A stretch of DNA of 64,000 nucleotides, from assembly GCF_013394165.1 (NCBI RefSeq), contig NZ_CP041330.1:2906501-2970500 (forward strand), written 5' to 3'. The first letter of the stretch is position 1, and every line of letters starts with the position of its first letter. The position numbers and the translations under genes are program-made. This DNA is from Pseudoalteromonas sp. Scap06. GTDB taxonomy: Bacteria; Pseudomonadota; Gammaproteobacteria; Enterobacterales; Alteromonadaceae. Of the stretch, positions 56,565 to 64,000 are shown piece after piece. A model generated the notes under the pieces. That model made no database searches. It saw only the letters and a list, made by a program, of their open reading frames with translations, and had not been told where the DNA came from.

Positions 56565-57596
56565 TTATTTACGGGTCAAAAACATCGCATCGCCATAGCT
56601 AAAAAAGCGATACTGTTGTTCAATCGCAGTATTGTAAGCACCCATAATATTGTCTTGCCCTGCAAAGGCACTGACCAGCATAATTAGGGTTGATTCAGGT
56701 AAATGGAAGTTGGTGACCATGGCATCAACAACGTTAAATTGATAACCTGGGAAAATAAAAATATCGGTATCACCAAAGTAAGTATCTAACTTGCCGCCAT
56801 GTATTTTTGCTGCCGACTCTAGTGAGCGAACTGAAGTTGTACCTACCGCAATCACACGCCCGCCTTTAGCTTTAGTGTTTGCAACCGCATCCACCACAGC
56901 TTGCGGTACTTCAATATATTCAGAGTGCATGATGTGCTCATCAACACTTTCAACCCTAACTGGCTGGAATGTACCTGCACCAACATGCAAGGTAACAAAC
57001 GCCATTTGTACGCCTTTATTTTCAAGCGCAGCCATGAGTTTATCGTCAAAATGAAGGCCTGCGGTTGGTGCAGCTACGGCGCCTGGCTTTTCACCATATA
57101 CTGTTTGGTATCGCTCTCGGTCCGCTTCATTATCTGGGCGATCAATGTAAGGAGGAAGCGGCATATGGCCAACATCATTTAAAATGTCGAGCACATTTTC
57201 ACTGCGGTCAAACTCAAGCTCAAATAACGTATCGTGGCGTGCCACCATAATGGCTTTTGCTTTGCCCTCTAAAATGAGTACATTGCCCGGTTTTGGCGAT
57301 TTACTAGCACGAATGTGCGCAAGAACCCGGTGTTCGTCTAATACACGCTCTACCAGCACCTCAACCTTACCTCCTGATTCTTTTTGACCAAACATACGCG
57401 CAGGTATTACTTTGGTGTTGTTAAAAACCAATAAGTCGTTTTCGTTAACCAGTTCAAGAATGTCACTAAATATTTTATGCTCAACAGCACCGCTCGGCCC
57501 GTCTAAGCTTAATAAACGGCTACTAGTTCTGTCTGCTTTTGGAAAACGAGCAATTAATTCATCAGGTAAGTCAAAGCTAAAATCAGCTACGCGCAT
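56565..57596 (-). CDS. queA: S-adenosylmethionine:tRNA ribosyltransferase-isomerase QueA
   Basis: QueA transfers the ribosyl moiety of SAM to preQ1 in tRNA, making epoxyqueuosine. The 343-residue product has the family motifs [14 protein letters not shown] at the start, [22 protein letters not shown] (about 178-186), [11 protein letters not shown] (about 204-214) and [19 protein letters not shown] near the C-terminus. It is the first gene of the queA-tgt-yajC-secDF cluster. It stands divergent from the c-di-GMP gene at 57853. Confidence 0.97.
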   Translation of the reverse strand: MRVADFSFDLPDELIARFPKADRTSSRLLSLDGPSGAVEHKIFSDILELVNENDLLVFNNTKVIPARMFGQKESGGKVEVLVERVLDEHRVLAHIRASKSPKPGNVLILEGKAKAIMVARHDTLFELEFDRSENVLDILNDVGHMPLPPYIDRPDNEADRERYQTVYGEKPGAVAAPTAGLHFDDKLMAALENKGVQMAFVTLHVGAGTFQPVRVESVDEHIMHSEYIEVPQAVVDAVANTKAKGGRVIAVGTTSVRSLESAAKIHGGKLDTYFGDTDIFIFPGYQFNVVDAMVTNFHLPESTLIMLVSAFAGQDNIMGAYNTAIEQQYRFFSYGDAMFLTRK

Positions 57597-57852
57597 TGTT
57601 AGAATTCCACATCATTTAAAATCGCGCCAAGTGTATATCTATACTTAAACAACCACAAGGTACGTGCTAAATTACACTATAATGGTATTGCTCAATAAAC
57701 TTATTTATTAAATTAAGTCAATTATTACTACAAATAGATTTAAGATTGATCGTTAGATTTAAGGCCGCTCTATAATAAATACGCTTGTTCTTAGCACTAA
57801 ATATCATTACTCTTATAGTTTTACGATCTGCATTTCTCGGAGTGGTACCTAA

Positions 57853-60384
57853 GTGGCAAAACAGCTTAAATTGCTAATATTAAATGCAAGTAATGATGAG
57901 CGCCAGACTATACGTGCCACGCTGGAGAGGCTTAGTGTGTTTGAGTTTATTGAAGCCTCAGACAGCCAAGATGCGTTAAAAATCTTAAAGAACCAAAGCG
58001 TAAATATAATCATAACCGGATTAGATGTAGGTAAAATTGATGGCTGGCGGTTTTCACGTATGATCCGCTCTGGTTTACTTAACACGCCGAAAAATACGCC
58101 TATTTTACTTATTCCGCCCATTTATTGTGAGCGTATCGCCGAAACTACCGCACGTAGCTATGGCATAGATGCAGTACTGCCTTTTGAACGCCAAGATATA
58201 TTGCCGCAAATACTAGCAAATGTGCTGTCGAGTCATTTAGAAAAAAGCAGTCGCTTAAACCTGTTGTTATTAGAACCCTTTACCAGCAGAGCATACGACA
58301 TGAGTGAACAATTAAAGCTTAACTTTGCAATTACTCATGTTACTAACGAAAAAGCCGCGCTCAGTGCCTATAATCAACAGCCGTTTGCTATCGTGCTACT
58401 CGATGCCACTGCAGCACAAGCTGAGAGTTCAAATCAATTAGTAGAAAAGATTTTGCAGCATAACCCTCAGCAAGCCATTGTTACTATTATTGATAAAAAC
58501 GATGCTGATTACGCTGAGCAGTTATTACTTTCTGGCGTTACCGACTTTATTCGCGCCCCTTACGATCCCTCATTTTTAAATAAAGTCTGTGATCATGCAG
58601 CGCGTCGTGAAGATTTTATGGTGAGCTATGCTGAGTTTGCTAACAAAGTGCAGCAATTAAGCATTAGTGAAGTAAAATATCGTGACCTATTTTCAGCGCA
58701 TCAGCGTATTTTATTGCACCTGAACACGGTTGTACTTGAACTAGACCAACAAGGAAGTATTCGCTTTATAAACCCGGCGTGGGAATCTCTAAGTGGTTTT
58801 GGAGTTAAGTCGTCCTTACAACAACCACTCACTGCGTTTTGTACCACAGAATATAAACAGTCATTACAATCAACCATTGATGATATTTTACAAGGTGGCG
58901 CGAACAAACAAAAAATAGAAGTTAAACTGAGCCAAAAAAATGGTAACTCAGTGTGGGTAGAATGTCGGCTTCAGTTAATAAAAAATAGCAGCAACAACGC
59001 CACTATCACCGCCACACTCGATAACATTCATGAGCGCAAACAAGCAGAGTTGCAATTGCGCCATTTAGCCCTGCATGACACCTTAACAGGGCTACACAAT
59101 CGTTATTATTTTGACCAACAGCTTAACTATATTTGCCAGAGCGAAAACACCCATACAAATATTGAACACGCGCTTATTTATATTGACCTTGACCACTTTA
59201 AAATAATAAACGACAGCAAAGGCCACCAACAAGGTGACATTGTTTTAAAAGAAGTGGCGCAGCTATTTATTGCCAATATTAGTAATGAGCATCTAATCTG
59301 CCGTGTCGGTGGCGATGAGTTTGCGGTGATACTTAAAAATACCAATTTATTGGATGCACATTTAATTGCAGAAGGGATTTGTAGTGCCATTGAAGGCAAC
59401 CAATTTAAATCTGAAGAGCAAATCTATTCAATTAGTTGCTCGATTGGTTTAACCCAAATTACCGCTGATAACTGCGATCCAAATGAATGCTTAAAGCAGT
59501 CAGATATTGCGTTATATATTGCTAAAAATTTAGGCCGTAACTTAGTACACTGTTATTCAAAACAAGATGGTGAGAATAATGCGCTGCAAACGGGTTTAGA
59601 GTGGGGCCATGGGGTACGTCAAGCACTCCAACAAGACAGTATAGAGCTTCATTATCAACCCATTTGGGATTTTAAAACAAATCAGGTTGCCTACTTTGAA
59701 GTACTGCTAAGGTTAAAGCTAGACGACGAACTTATTTACCCTAATCAATTTATTCCCTCATTGGAAATGCTCAACGATACCTTTTTAATGGACCAATGTG
59801 TTATTCGTAACAGCATTGCGAGTGTTGCTGCACATCCAGAGCTTCTTCAGATTGCAATAAACTTATCGGCACAATCATTTTTAGATGAACGTTTACTGCC
59901 ATTAATAGAATCGACCCTTGAGAAGTATCAAGTGTCTCCTGCGAAAATTATTTTTGAAATAACCGAATCGGCCAGTATTAATAATTTAGCGGCGACACGA
60001 AAAATGATTGAACGACTAAATAATTTAGGTTGCCACTTTTCAATTGATGACTTTGGCACAGGATTTAGTACCTTTAATTACCTTAAACAATTACCAGCTC
60101 AACACGTAAAAATTGACGGCTCCTTTGTACGCGATATGCTTAATGACTCCATTGATTTAGCGCTAGTAAAGGCCATAAATGACATCAGTCGCTCACTAAA
60201 TAAGCGCTCTGTTGCTGAATATGTAGAAACTGCAGAAGTGTTTTTTGCACTTAAAGAAATTGGTATCGACTATGGGCAAGGCTACTTTATTGCTCGCCCT
60301 GTACCAATTGACAAGGTACTGATTGAGTTAGAAAAAATTAAAAACAACCCTATTTTTTATCAAGACACCCTCACGTCACTATAA
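57853..60384 (+). CDS. REC-REC-PAS-GGDEF-EAL c-di-GMP signalling protein
   Basis: The 843-residue soluble protein begins with two receiver-like domains (about 5-125 and 130-255). In the first, the phosphoacceptor Asp position reads IIITGLDVG (Gly), so it is probably not phosphorylated. The second keeps an Asp in AIVLLDATA. A PAS domain (about 285-395), a GGDEF domain with intact VGGDEF (about 400-565) and an EAL domain (about 585-830) follow. The EAL core reads FEVLLR (EVL for EAL) but keeps NLSAQ, EITES, DDFGTGF, KIDGSF and AEYVE. It starts with GTG at 57853, with GGAG upstream. Both activities are possible. Confidence 0.9.
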   Translation: MAKQLKLLILNASNDERQTIRATLERLSVFEFIEASDSQDALKILKNQSVNIIITGLDVGKIDGWRFSRMIRSGLLNTPKNTPILLIPPIYCERIAETTARSYGIDAVLPFERQDILPQILANVLSSHLEKSSRLNLLLLEPFTSRAYDMSEQLKLNFAITHVTNEKAALSAYNQQPFAIVLLDATAAQAESSNQLVEKILQHNPQQAIVTIIDKNDADYAEQLLLSGVTDFIRAPYDPSFLNKVCDHAARREDFMVSYAEFANKVQQLSISEVKYRDLFSAHQRILLHLNTVVLELDQQGSIRFINPAWESLSGFGVKSSLQQPLTAFCTTEYKQSLQSTIDDILQGGANKQKIEVKLSQKNGNSVWVECRLQLIKNSSNNATITATLDNIHERKQAELQLRHLALHDTLTGLHNRYYFDQQLNYICQSENTHTNIEHALIYIDLDHFKIINDSKGHQQGDIVLKEVAQLFIANISNEHLICRVGGDEFAVILKNTNLLDAHLIAEGICSAIEGNQFKSEEQIYSISCSIGLTQITADNCDPNECLKQSDIALYIAKNLGRNLVHCYSKQDGENNALQTGLEWGHGVRQALQQDSIELHYQPIWDFKTNQVAYFEVLLRLKLDDELIYPNQFIPSLEMLNDTFLMDQCVIRNSIASVAAHPELLQIAINLSAQSFLDERLLPLIESTLEKYQVSPAKIIFEITESASINNLAATRKMIERLNNLGCHFSIDDFGTGFSTFNYLKQLPAQHVKIDGSFVRDMLNDSIDLALVKAINDISRSLNKRSVAEYVETAEVFFALKEIGIDYGQGYFIARPVPIDKVLIELEKIKNNPIFYQDTLTSL

Positions 60385-60571
60385 ACATTAATAAACAAAT
60401 TTAAGCAATTTATTACTTTCAAATTTGCCCATCTAACCTATACTTTGCTTATCGGCAGCACAATGTCATGAAAATTAAGTGATTACCTTGATTTTACGTG
60501 ACATCTTTATTTCTTATCGTCTAGATGTCTATACTGTTAAAGGTGGACATAGGGGCATGAGGAGGACGTTT

Positions 60572-60775
60572 ATGACGCAACTAATCACGTTATTATTGTT
60601 TATACACTTTGCTATTGCGCTTCAATGTTACAAGTATGCCCAGATTAAAGGCTACCCTGTAAAAACCTTCACAGTGCTTGGGCTGGTCCCGTACTTTAAT
60701 GTTGTTGTATGGGTTTACTTACTATTTTTACCGCCGCTAGAGAGCTACCACAGCCAGCATAAGCAGCCTCTATAA
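60572..60775 (+). CDS. Small membrane protein of unknown function
   Basis: The 67-residue product has two hydrophobic segments (about 3-18 and 35-52) and ends in a short polar tail. The ATG at 60572 is chosen because a near-perfect ribosome binding site, GAGGAGGA, lies 6-7 nt upstream; the in-frame start at 60479 would add 31 residues with no such site. No family was recognised. It stands alone between the GGDEF-EAL gene and the convergent oxyR. Confidence 0.75.
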   Translation: MTQLITLLLFIHFAIALQCYKYAQIKGYPVKTFTVLGLVPYFNVVVWVYLLFLPPLESYHSQHKQPL

Positions 60776-60820
60776 TTCCCCGTGTTATTTAGCGTATTAA
60801 TTAAAATACGCTTTTTTTAC

Positions 60821-61738
60821 CTATTTAAAATCAACACTACACTGCTTTTTCAAAAAGACCTCTAATTGTTGGCTAAACAATTTAAAGTCACGAATGCGCC
60901 CTGTTGTTTTACGCCACAATACACCAATATCGCGATAGGCATCACCTTGCGATGGCGTAGCTAGCATGTTTTTGTTTTCTAAAATACCTGCATTAATCGC
61001 CATTTGCGGTAAAAACGTCACGCCAAGTTTATACTCAACCATACTCAATAAAGTATGTAAGCTAGCCGCCTCAAAGGGATTTATACAGCTAGAGCGATTT
61101 AAATGGCACGCACTGAGCGCATGCCCTGTCATACAATGCTCTCGCTCAAGTAAAAATACACTGGCTTCTGGTAATAAATTAAAGTCTTCAATGCCTTTGG
61201 CTGGCGTGTAATCTTTATGGTGCACTAAACTAAAGTGATCTTGTGCTAATACTTGGGTATGAAATTTATCAGTTTCGTAAGGCAGCGCTAATAATGCTAA
61301 ATCAATTTGCCCATGCTCTAACTTATCAAGCAACTTATCGCTGGTGTCTTCAATCAATACCAACTCTAAATCTACAAATGTTTGCTGACAAAAGTGATAC
61401 AAAGGCGCTGCAATAAAGCTCGCAATCGTAGGAATAACACCAACCGTTAATGTACCACTAAGCGGTGTTAAAAAGCTTTTAGTTAACTCTTTTAAACTAA
61501 TAGTATCGTTGATTATTTTTCTTGAACGCTCAACCACCTCTTCACCAATAGTGGTAAACATTAGGCTGCGATTTTCTCGCTCTATAAGCTGACATCCTAA
61601 AGTTTCCTCTAGGTTTTGAATCGCAGTACTGAGCGTTGACTGACCAATAAAACAGGCACTTGCTGCTCGGCCAAAATGTTGATGTTGATGTACTGCTAAT
61701 AAATACTGCAGCTGTTTAATACTAGGGAGATTGGTCAT
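60821..61738 (-). CDS. oxyR: Hydrogen peroxide-sensing regulator OxyR
   Basis: The 305-residue LysR-type regulator has an N-terminal winged helix (about 8-65, HFGRAASACFIGQSTLSTAI). Its C-terminal ligand domain carries the redox pair C202 and C211 in REHCMTGHALSAC. Their spacing of 9 residues is that of C199 and C208 in E. coli OxyR, so peroxide sensing by a disulfide is expected. The ATG at 61738 is preferred over a GTG 12 bp upstream because GGAAAG sits at good distance from it. The leader contains the terminator of the pit operon. No peroxidase or catalase gene is adjacent in this window. Confidence 0.94.
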   Translation of the reverse strand: MTNLPSIKQLQYLLAVHQHQHFGRAASACFIGQSTLSTAIQNLEETLGCQLIERENRSLMFTTIGEEVVERSRKIINDTISLKELTKSFLTPLSGTLTVGVIPTIASFIAAPLYHFCQQTFVDLELVLIEDTSDKLLDKLEHGQIDLALLALPYETDKFHTQVLAQDHFSLVHHKDYTPAKGIEDFNLLPEASVFLLEREHCMTGHALSACHLNRSSCINPFEAASLHTLLSMVEYKLGVTFLPQMAINAGILENKNMLATPSQGDAYRDIGVLWRKTTGRIRDFKLFSQQLEVFLKKQCSVDFK

Positions 61739-61755
61739 GTTTCTTTCCACAAATA

Positions 61756-61790
61756 AAAAGACCCCAACACCAAGGGCATTGAGATCTTTT
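61756..61790 (-). terminator. Terminator of the phosphate transporter operon, in the oxyR leader
   Basis: On the minus strand, AAAAGATCTCAATGCC and GGTGTTGGGGTCTTTT pair over 16 positions (several G-U) with the loop CTT. T's follow. The hairpin lies only 18 bp before the oxyR ATG, so the oxyR promoter must overlap or precede it. Confidence 0.75.
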
Positions 61791-61819
61791 CAAGCTAAAA
61801 GTCTTTTAAGTACTTTTTA

Positions 61820-63088
61820 TTAAACCCCAAAGGCGGTTCTTAGTACGTAGAAAATAACAATAGCAAGGGCAGCACCAACTGGCAATGTAATTACCCAAGA
61901 AACTACAATATTTCTTATTACACCCATGTTAAGTGCGGCAATCCCACGTGCCATACCTACACCCAACACAGCACCTACTAGGGTTTGTGTGGTTGAAATA
62001 GGTAAGCCTGTGCCCGATGCAATAACAACGGTAGAGGCAGCGGCTAATTCAGCAGCAAAACCACGGCTTGGTGTTAAATGAGTAATACCTTCACCAATGG
62101 TTTTAATTACTTTTTTGCCTAAAATAGCAAGACCGGCAACAATACCAAAACCACCTAGTGGTAATATCCACCAAGCAATAGCGGCTTTCTTAGCAATTTC
62201 ACCGTTGTTTTCAACAATGTTTACAACTGCTGCTAGAGGTCCAATTGCATTAGCAACGTCGTTAGAACCATGGGCAAATGCCATACAACAAGCGGTTAGT
62301 ACCATAAGTACCGCAAATACTTTTTCTACATTGTTAAACTGCATTTCTCTATCCGCTTTAGGATCGATATTTAAACGAGAAATAGCAATTTTACCGATAA
62401 CAGCAACCAGTACCGCTATACCAATAGAAATAGCAAAACCTTCAACGGTACCTAAATTAATACCAATGTGCTTTAAGCCTTTCTTAATGGTCACTAGTGC
62501 CATAATAAAGCCAGCTAAACCCATGTATATTGGGACAAAGCGCTTTGCATTTTTAAGTGGAGCGTCGGTATCAAAAATCAGCTTTTGCGCACTCATAAAT
62601 ATTAAGTAAGCTATGAAACCTGATATCGCCGGCGTTACAATCCAGCTACCTACAATACCAGCAACTTTACCCCATTGAATAGCCTCAGTGCCCACAGCAA
62701 CAAGAGCAAAACCAATGATCGCGCCAATGATTGAATGAGTAGTCGATACCGGCCAGCCTAAAAAGGAGGCCATTAATAACCAACTGCCCGCGGCAAATAA
62801 AGAAGCGATCATACCTAGAACCATCAGTTCAGGAATGTCGGCAAATGGGGCAGCATCAATAATTCCTTTACGAATTGTTGATGTTACTTCACCACCGGCT
62901 AAATAAGCACCTGCGAATTCAAAAATCATCGCGATAAAAATCGCTTGTTTAATAGTAAGTGCTTTTGAACCTACTGATGTACCCATCGCGTTGGCAACGT
63001 CGTTTGCGCCAATACCATAAGCCATAAAAAAGCCGACTGCTGCGGCAATTAAAATTAATACCGTGCCGTAAGATGCAATGATATCCAT
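61820..63088 (-). CDS. PitA family inorganic phosphate transporter
   Basis: The 422-residue membrane protein has about ten to twelve hydrophobic segments and the two PiT signatures GANDVANAMGTSVGS (about 27-41) and HGSNDVANAIGPLAAV (about 273-288). Pit systems carry phosphate with a divalent metal, driven by protons or sodium. The gene follows the DUF47 gene by 39 bp; such pairs are common, and the DUF47 partner probably modulates the transporter. Its terminator lies in the oxyR leader. Confidence 0.95.
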   Translation of the reverse strand: MDIIASYGTVLILIAAAVGFFMAYGIGANDVANAMGTSVGSKALTIKQAIFIAMIFEFAGAYLAGGEVTSTIRKGIIDAAPFADIPELMVLGMIASLFAAGSWLLMASFLGWPVSTTHSIIGAIIGFALVAVGTEAIQWGKVAGIVGSWIVTPAISGFIAYLIFMSAQKLIFDTDAPLKNAKRFVPIYMGLAGFIMALVTIKKGLKHIGINLGTVEGFAISIGIAVLVAVIGKIAISRLNIDPKADREMQFNNVEKVFAVLMVLTACCMAFAHGSNDVANAIGPLAAVVNIVENNGEIAKKAAIAWWILPLGGFGIVAGLAILGKKVIKTIGEGITHLTPSRGFAAELAAASTVVIASGTGLPISTTQTLVGAVLGVGMARGIAALNMGVIRNIVVSWVITLPVGAALAIVIFYVLRTAFGV

Positions 63089-63127
63089 TGTGTAACCTTA
63101 ATCTTTCGTGTTTGAACTGATTTTAAA

Positions 63128-63802
63128 TTAACGAGCTAACATCAGCTCAAGACGTGATCCTACGCGCTCTGCAATATCTGCAAGCTCACCGACCCATTCA
63201 ATGATTTTGTATAAAAACATCACATCAACTGGATTTAGCTCACTTTCTACTTTACGTAGCTGGCGGCGTATTCTAATTTGCATTTCATCCGTGTCTTGTT
63301 CTATGGCATCCAATTCTACGAGCATTTTTTCAACCAGAGTTACTTCCCTGCCTTTAAAGCCCGTTTCTAACAATTCTTCTAATTCATTGATCGCTTTAGA
63401 TGCTTGTTTAGTTGCATCGACACAACGAGTGACATATGCCAAAAAGTCTTCTTGGATCTCTTTTGGTATGATCATTTCACGACCAATTACACGCCCAGCA
63501 ATATCTTTTGCTTTGTTAGCAATTTTGTCTTGTTGGGTTACTAATTCGAGCAGATCTGTACGCTCTACTGGCATAAATAGCCCGCCAGGTAGTTGTAAAC
63601 GTATAGTTCTTTTCATTTCATCAGCTTCACGTTCTAAATTACGAATGGTTAAACGTAGCTCTTCTGCTTGTTGCCACTCTTCTTTAAAAACATGATTAAA
63701 AAAAGGTATCAAACTTTCGCTAGCTTGATGAGCCTTCCTGATGTGTTCTTCTATTGGTTTTATAGGGGATTTAGCAAAAACACCTAAAAAATTTGTTGGC
63801 AT
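63128..63802 (-). CDS. DUF47/TIGR00153 family PhoU-like protein
   Basis: The 224-residue cytoplasmic helical protein resembles the PhoU-like DUF47 family (TIGR00153) that is encoded next to Pit transporters. Recognisable parts are PTNFLGVFAKSPIKPIEEH at the start, LERTDLLELVTQQDKIANKA-type metal-binding acidic segments and a long C-terminal helix. It is thought to regulate the adjacent transporter. The ATG at 63802 is preferred over one 18 bp upstream because AAAGGG is well placed. Confidence 0.92.
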   Translation of the reverse strand: MPTNFLGVFAKSPIKPIEEHIRKAHQASESLIPFFNHVFKEEWQQAEELRLTIRNLEREADEMKRTIRLQLPGGLFMPVERTDLLELVTQQDKIANKAKDIAGRVIGREMIIPKEIQEDFLAYVTRCVDATKQASKAINELEELLETGFKGREVTLVEKMLVELDAIEQDTDEMQIRIRRQLRKVESELNPVDVMFLYKIIEWVGELADIAERVGSRLELMLAR

Positions 63803-63905
63803 AACTGACCCTTTAATCAATTCAATATGCTGTTCAGCCTGAATTTTACAGCATTAAGCTAGATTGTGAACGCTTTTTCTCATTCAATTATTTACAAAAA
63901 ATAAA

Positions 63906-63928
63906 AAAGGCAGTGTATTACTGCCTTT
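63906..63928 (-). terminator. Terminator of the truncated gene at the right edge
   Basis: On the minus strand, AAAGGCAGT and ACTGCCTTT form a 9-bp stem with the loop AATAC, followed by TTT and a further T-rich run. It lies 24 bp after the stop codon at 63953-63955. Confidence 0.85.
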
Positions 63929-63952
63929 GATATTTTTTGGTTATTCGTATCA

Positions 63953-64000
63953 CTACAGTGATTTTTCAATATCTTCTTGAGATGTATGACGAATATCTTT
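63953..64000 (-). CDS. C-terminal end of an unidentified gene (5' end outside window)
   Basis: Reading the minus strand from the window edge gives KDIRHTSQEDIEKSL and then TAG, 15 codons with no internal stop. The terminator at 63906-63928 follows at the right distance, which supports a real gene end. Too little is present to identify the protein. Confidence 0.55.
   Translation of the reverse strand, partial: KDIRHTSQEDIEKSL

Noticed and set aside
62097..62609. 170-codon antisense frame inside the phosphate transporter
   Set aside because: It is a shadow of the PiT gene, with no ribosome binding site and no recognisable protein features.

Overview
This is a chromosomal window from a marine gammaproteobacterium of the order Alteromonadales. 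Gene content, gene order and AT-rich base use fit Pseudoalteromonas best; this is a judgement from recognised proteins, not a database result. Most of the window is conserved housekeeping DNA, with signalling and accessory genes between the blocks.

Layout. 1-7.7 kb: the yibN-grxC-secB-gpsA operon (minus strand, gpsA cut by the window edge) faces the gpmI-envC-S41 protease-yibQ operon (plus strand). A 264-bp MITE-like element sits in the divergent region, just before the gpmI ribosome binding site. 7.8-9.7 kb: a chemoreceptor. 10-14.8 kb: rpoH, ftsX, ftsE and ftsY on the minus strand. rpoH has a perfect CIRCE (HrcA) operator, and FtsY carries a 15-residue tandem-repeat coiled coil. 15-20.4 kb: rsmD, then the macromolecular synthesis cluster rpsU-yqeY-dnaG-rpoD. 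20.4-26.9 kb: prmA, dusB-fis (with a stringent-type promoter and a Fis site), purH, an exported methyltransferase-like protein and purD.

27-33 kb: two large c-di-GMP proteins flank a DUF2797 zinc-finger protein. 33-38.3 kb: a class II HDAC-like deacetylase and a tight five-gene operon (CreA, a degenerate zincin-like protein, a LysE exporter, a GGCT-like protein and a beta-lactamase-fold hydrolase). 38.4-43.8 kb: a TonB-dependent receptor divergent from a membrane-bound winged-helix/beta-propeller regulator. 44-50 kb: a CHMI-like tautomerase, a second chemoreceptor, tRNA-Ile2(CAU) with its promoter, a Pmp3/YqaE peptide, a BON-domain protein, a DUF1707 protein, a VOC protein and suhB.

50-57.6 kb: an EAL-CBS-GGDEF protein, then queA-tgt-yajC-secD-secF on the minus strand. 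57.8-60.4 kb: a REC-REC-PAS-GGDEF-EAL protein. 60.5-64 kb: a small membrane protein, oxyR, a PitA-type phosphate transporter with its DUF47 partner, and the last 15 codons of another minus-strand gene.

The genes cover core division and secretion (FtsEX/FtsY/EnvC, SecB/SecDF/YajC), sigma factors (RpoD, RpoH), purine synthesis and queuosine-tRNA synthesis. Four c-di-GMP turnover proteins and two chemoreceptors are scattered among them. No prophage, CRISPR array or intact insertion sequence was seen. The strongest non-routine signals are the CIRCE operator on rpoH, the MITE abutting gpmI, the signal-peptide-bearing methyltransferase between purH and purD, and the uncharacterised 260-residue protein at 36992-37774.
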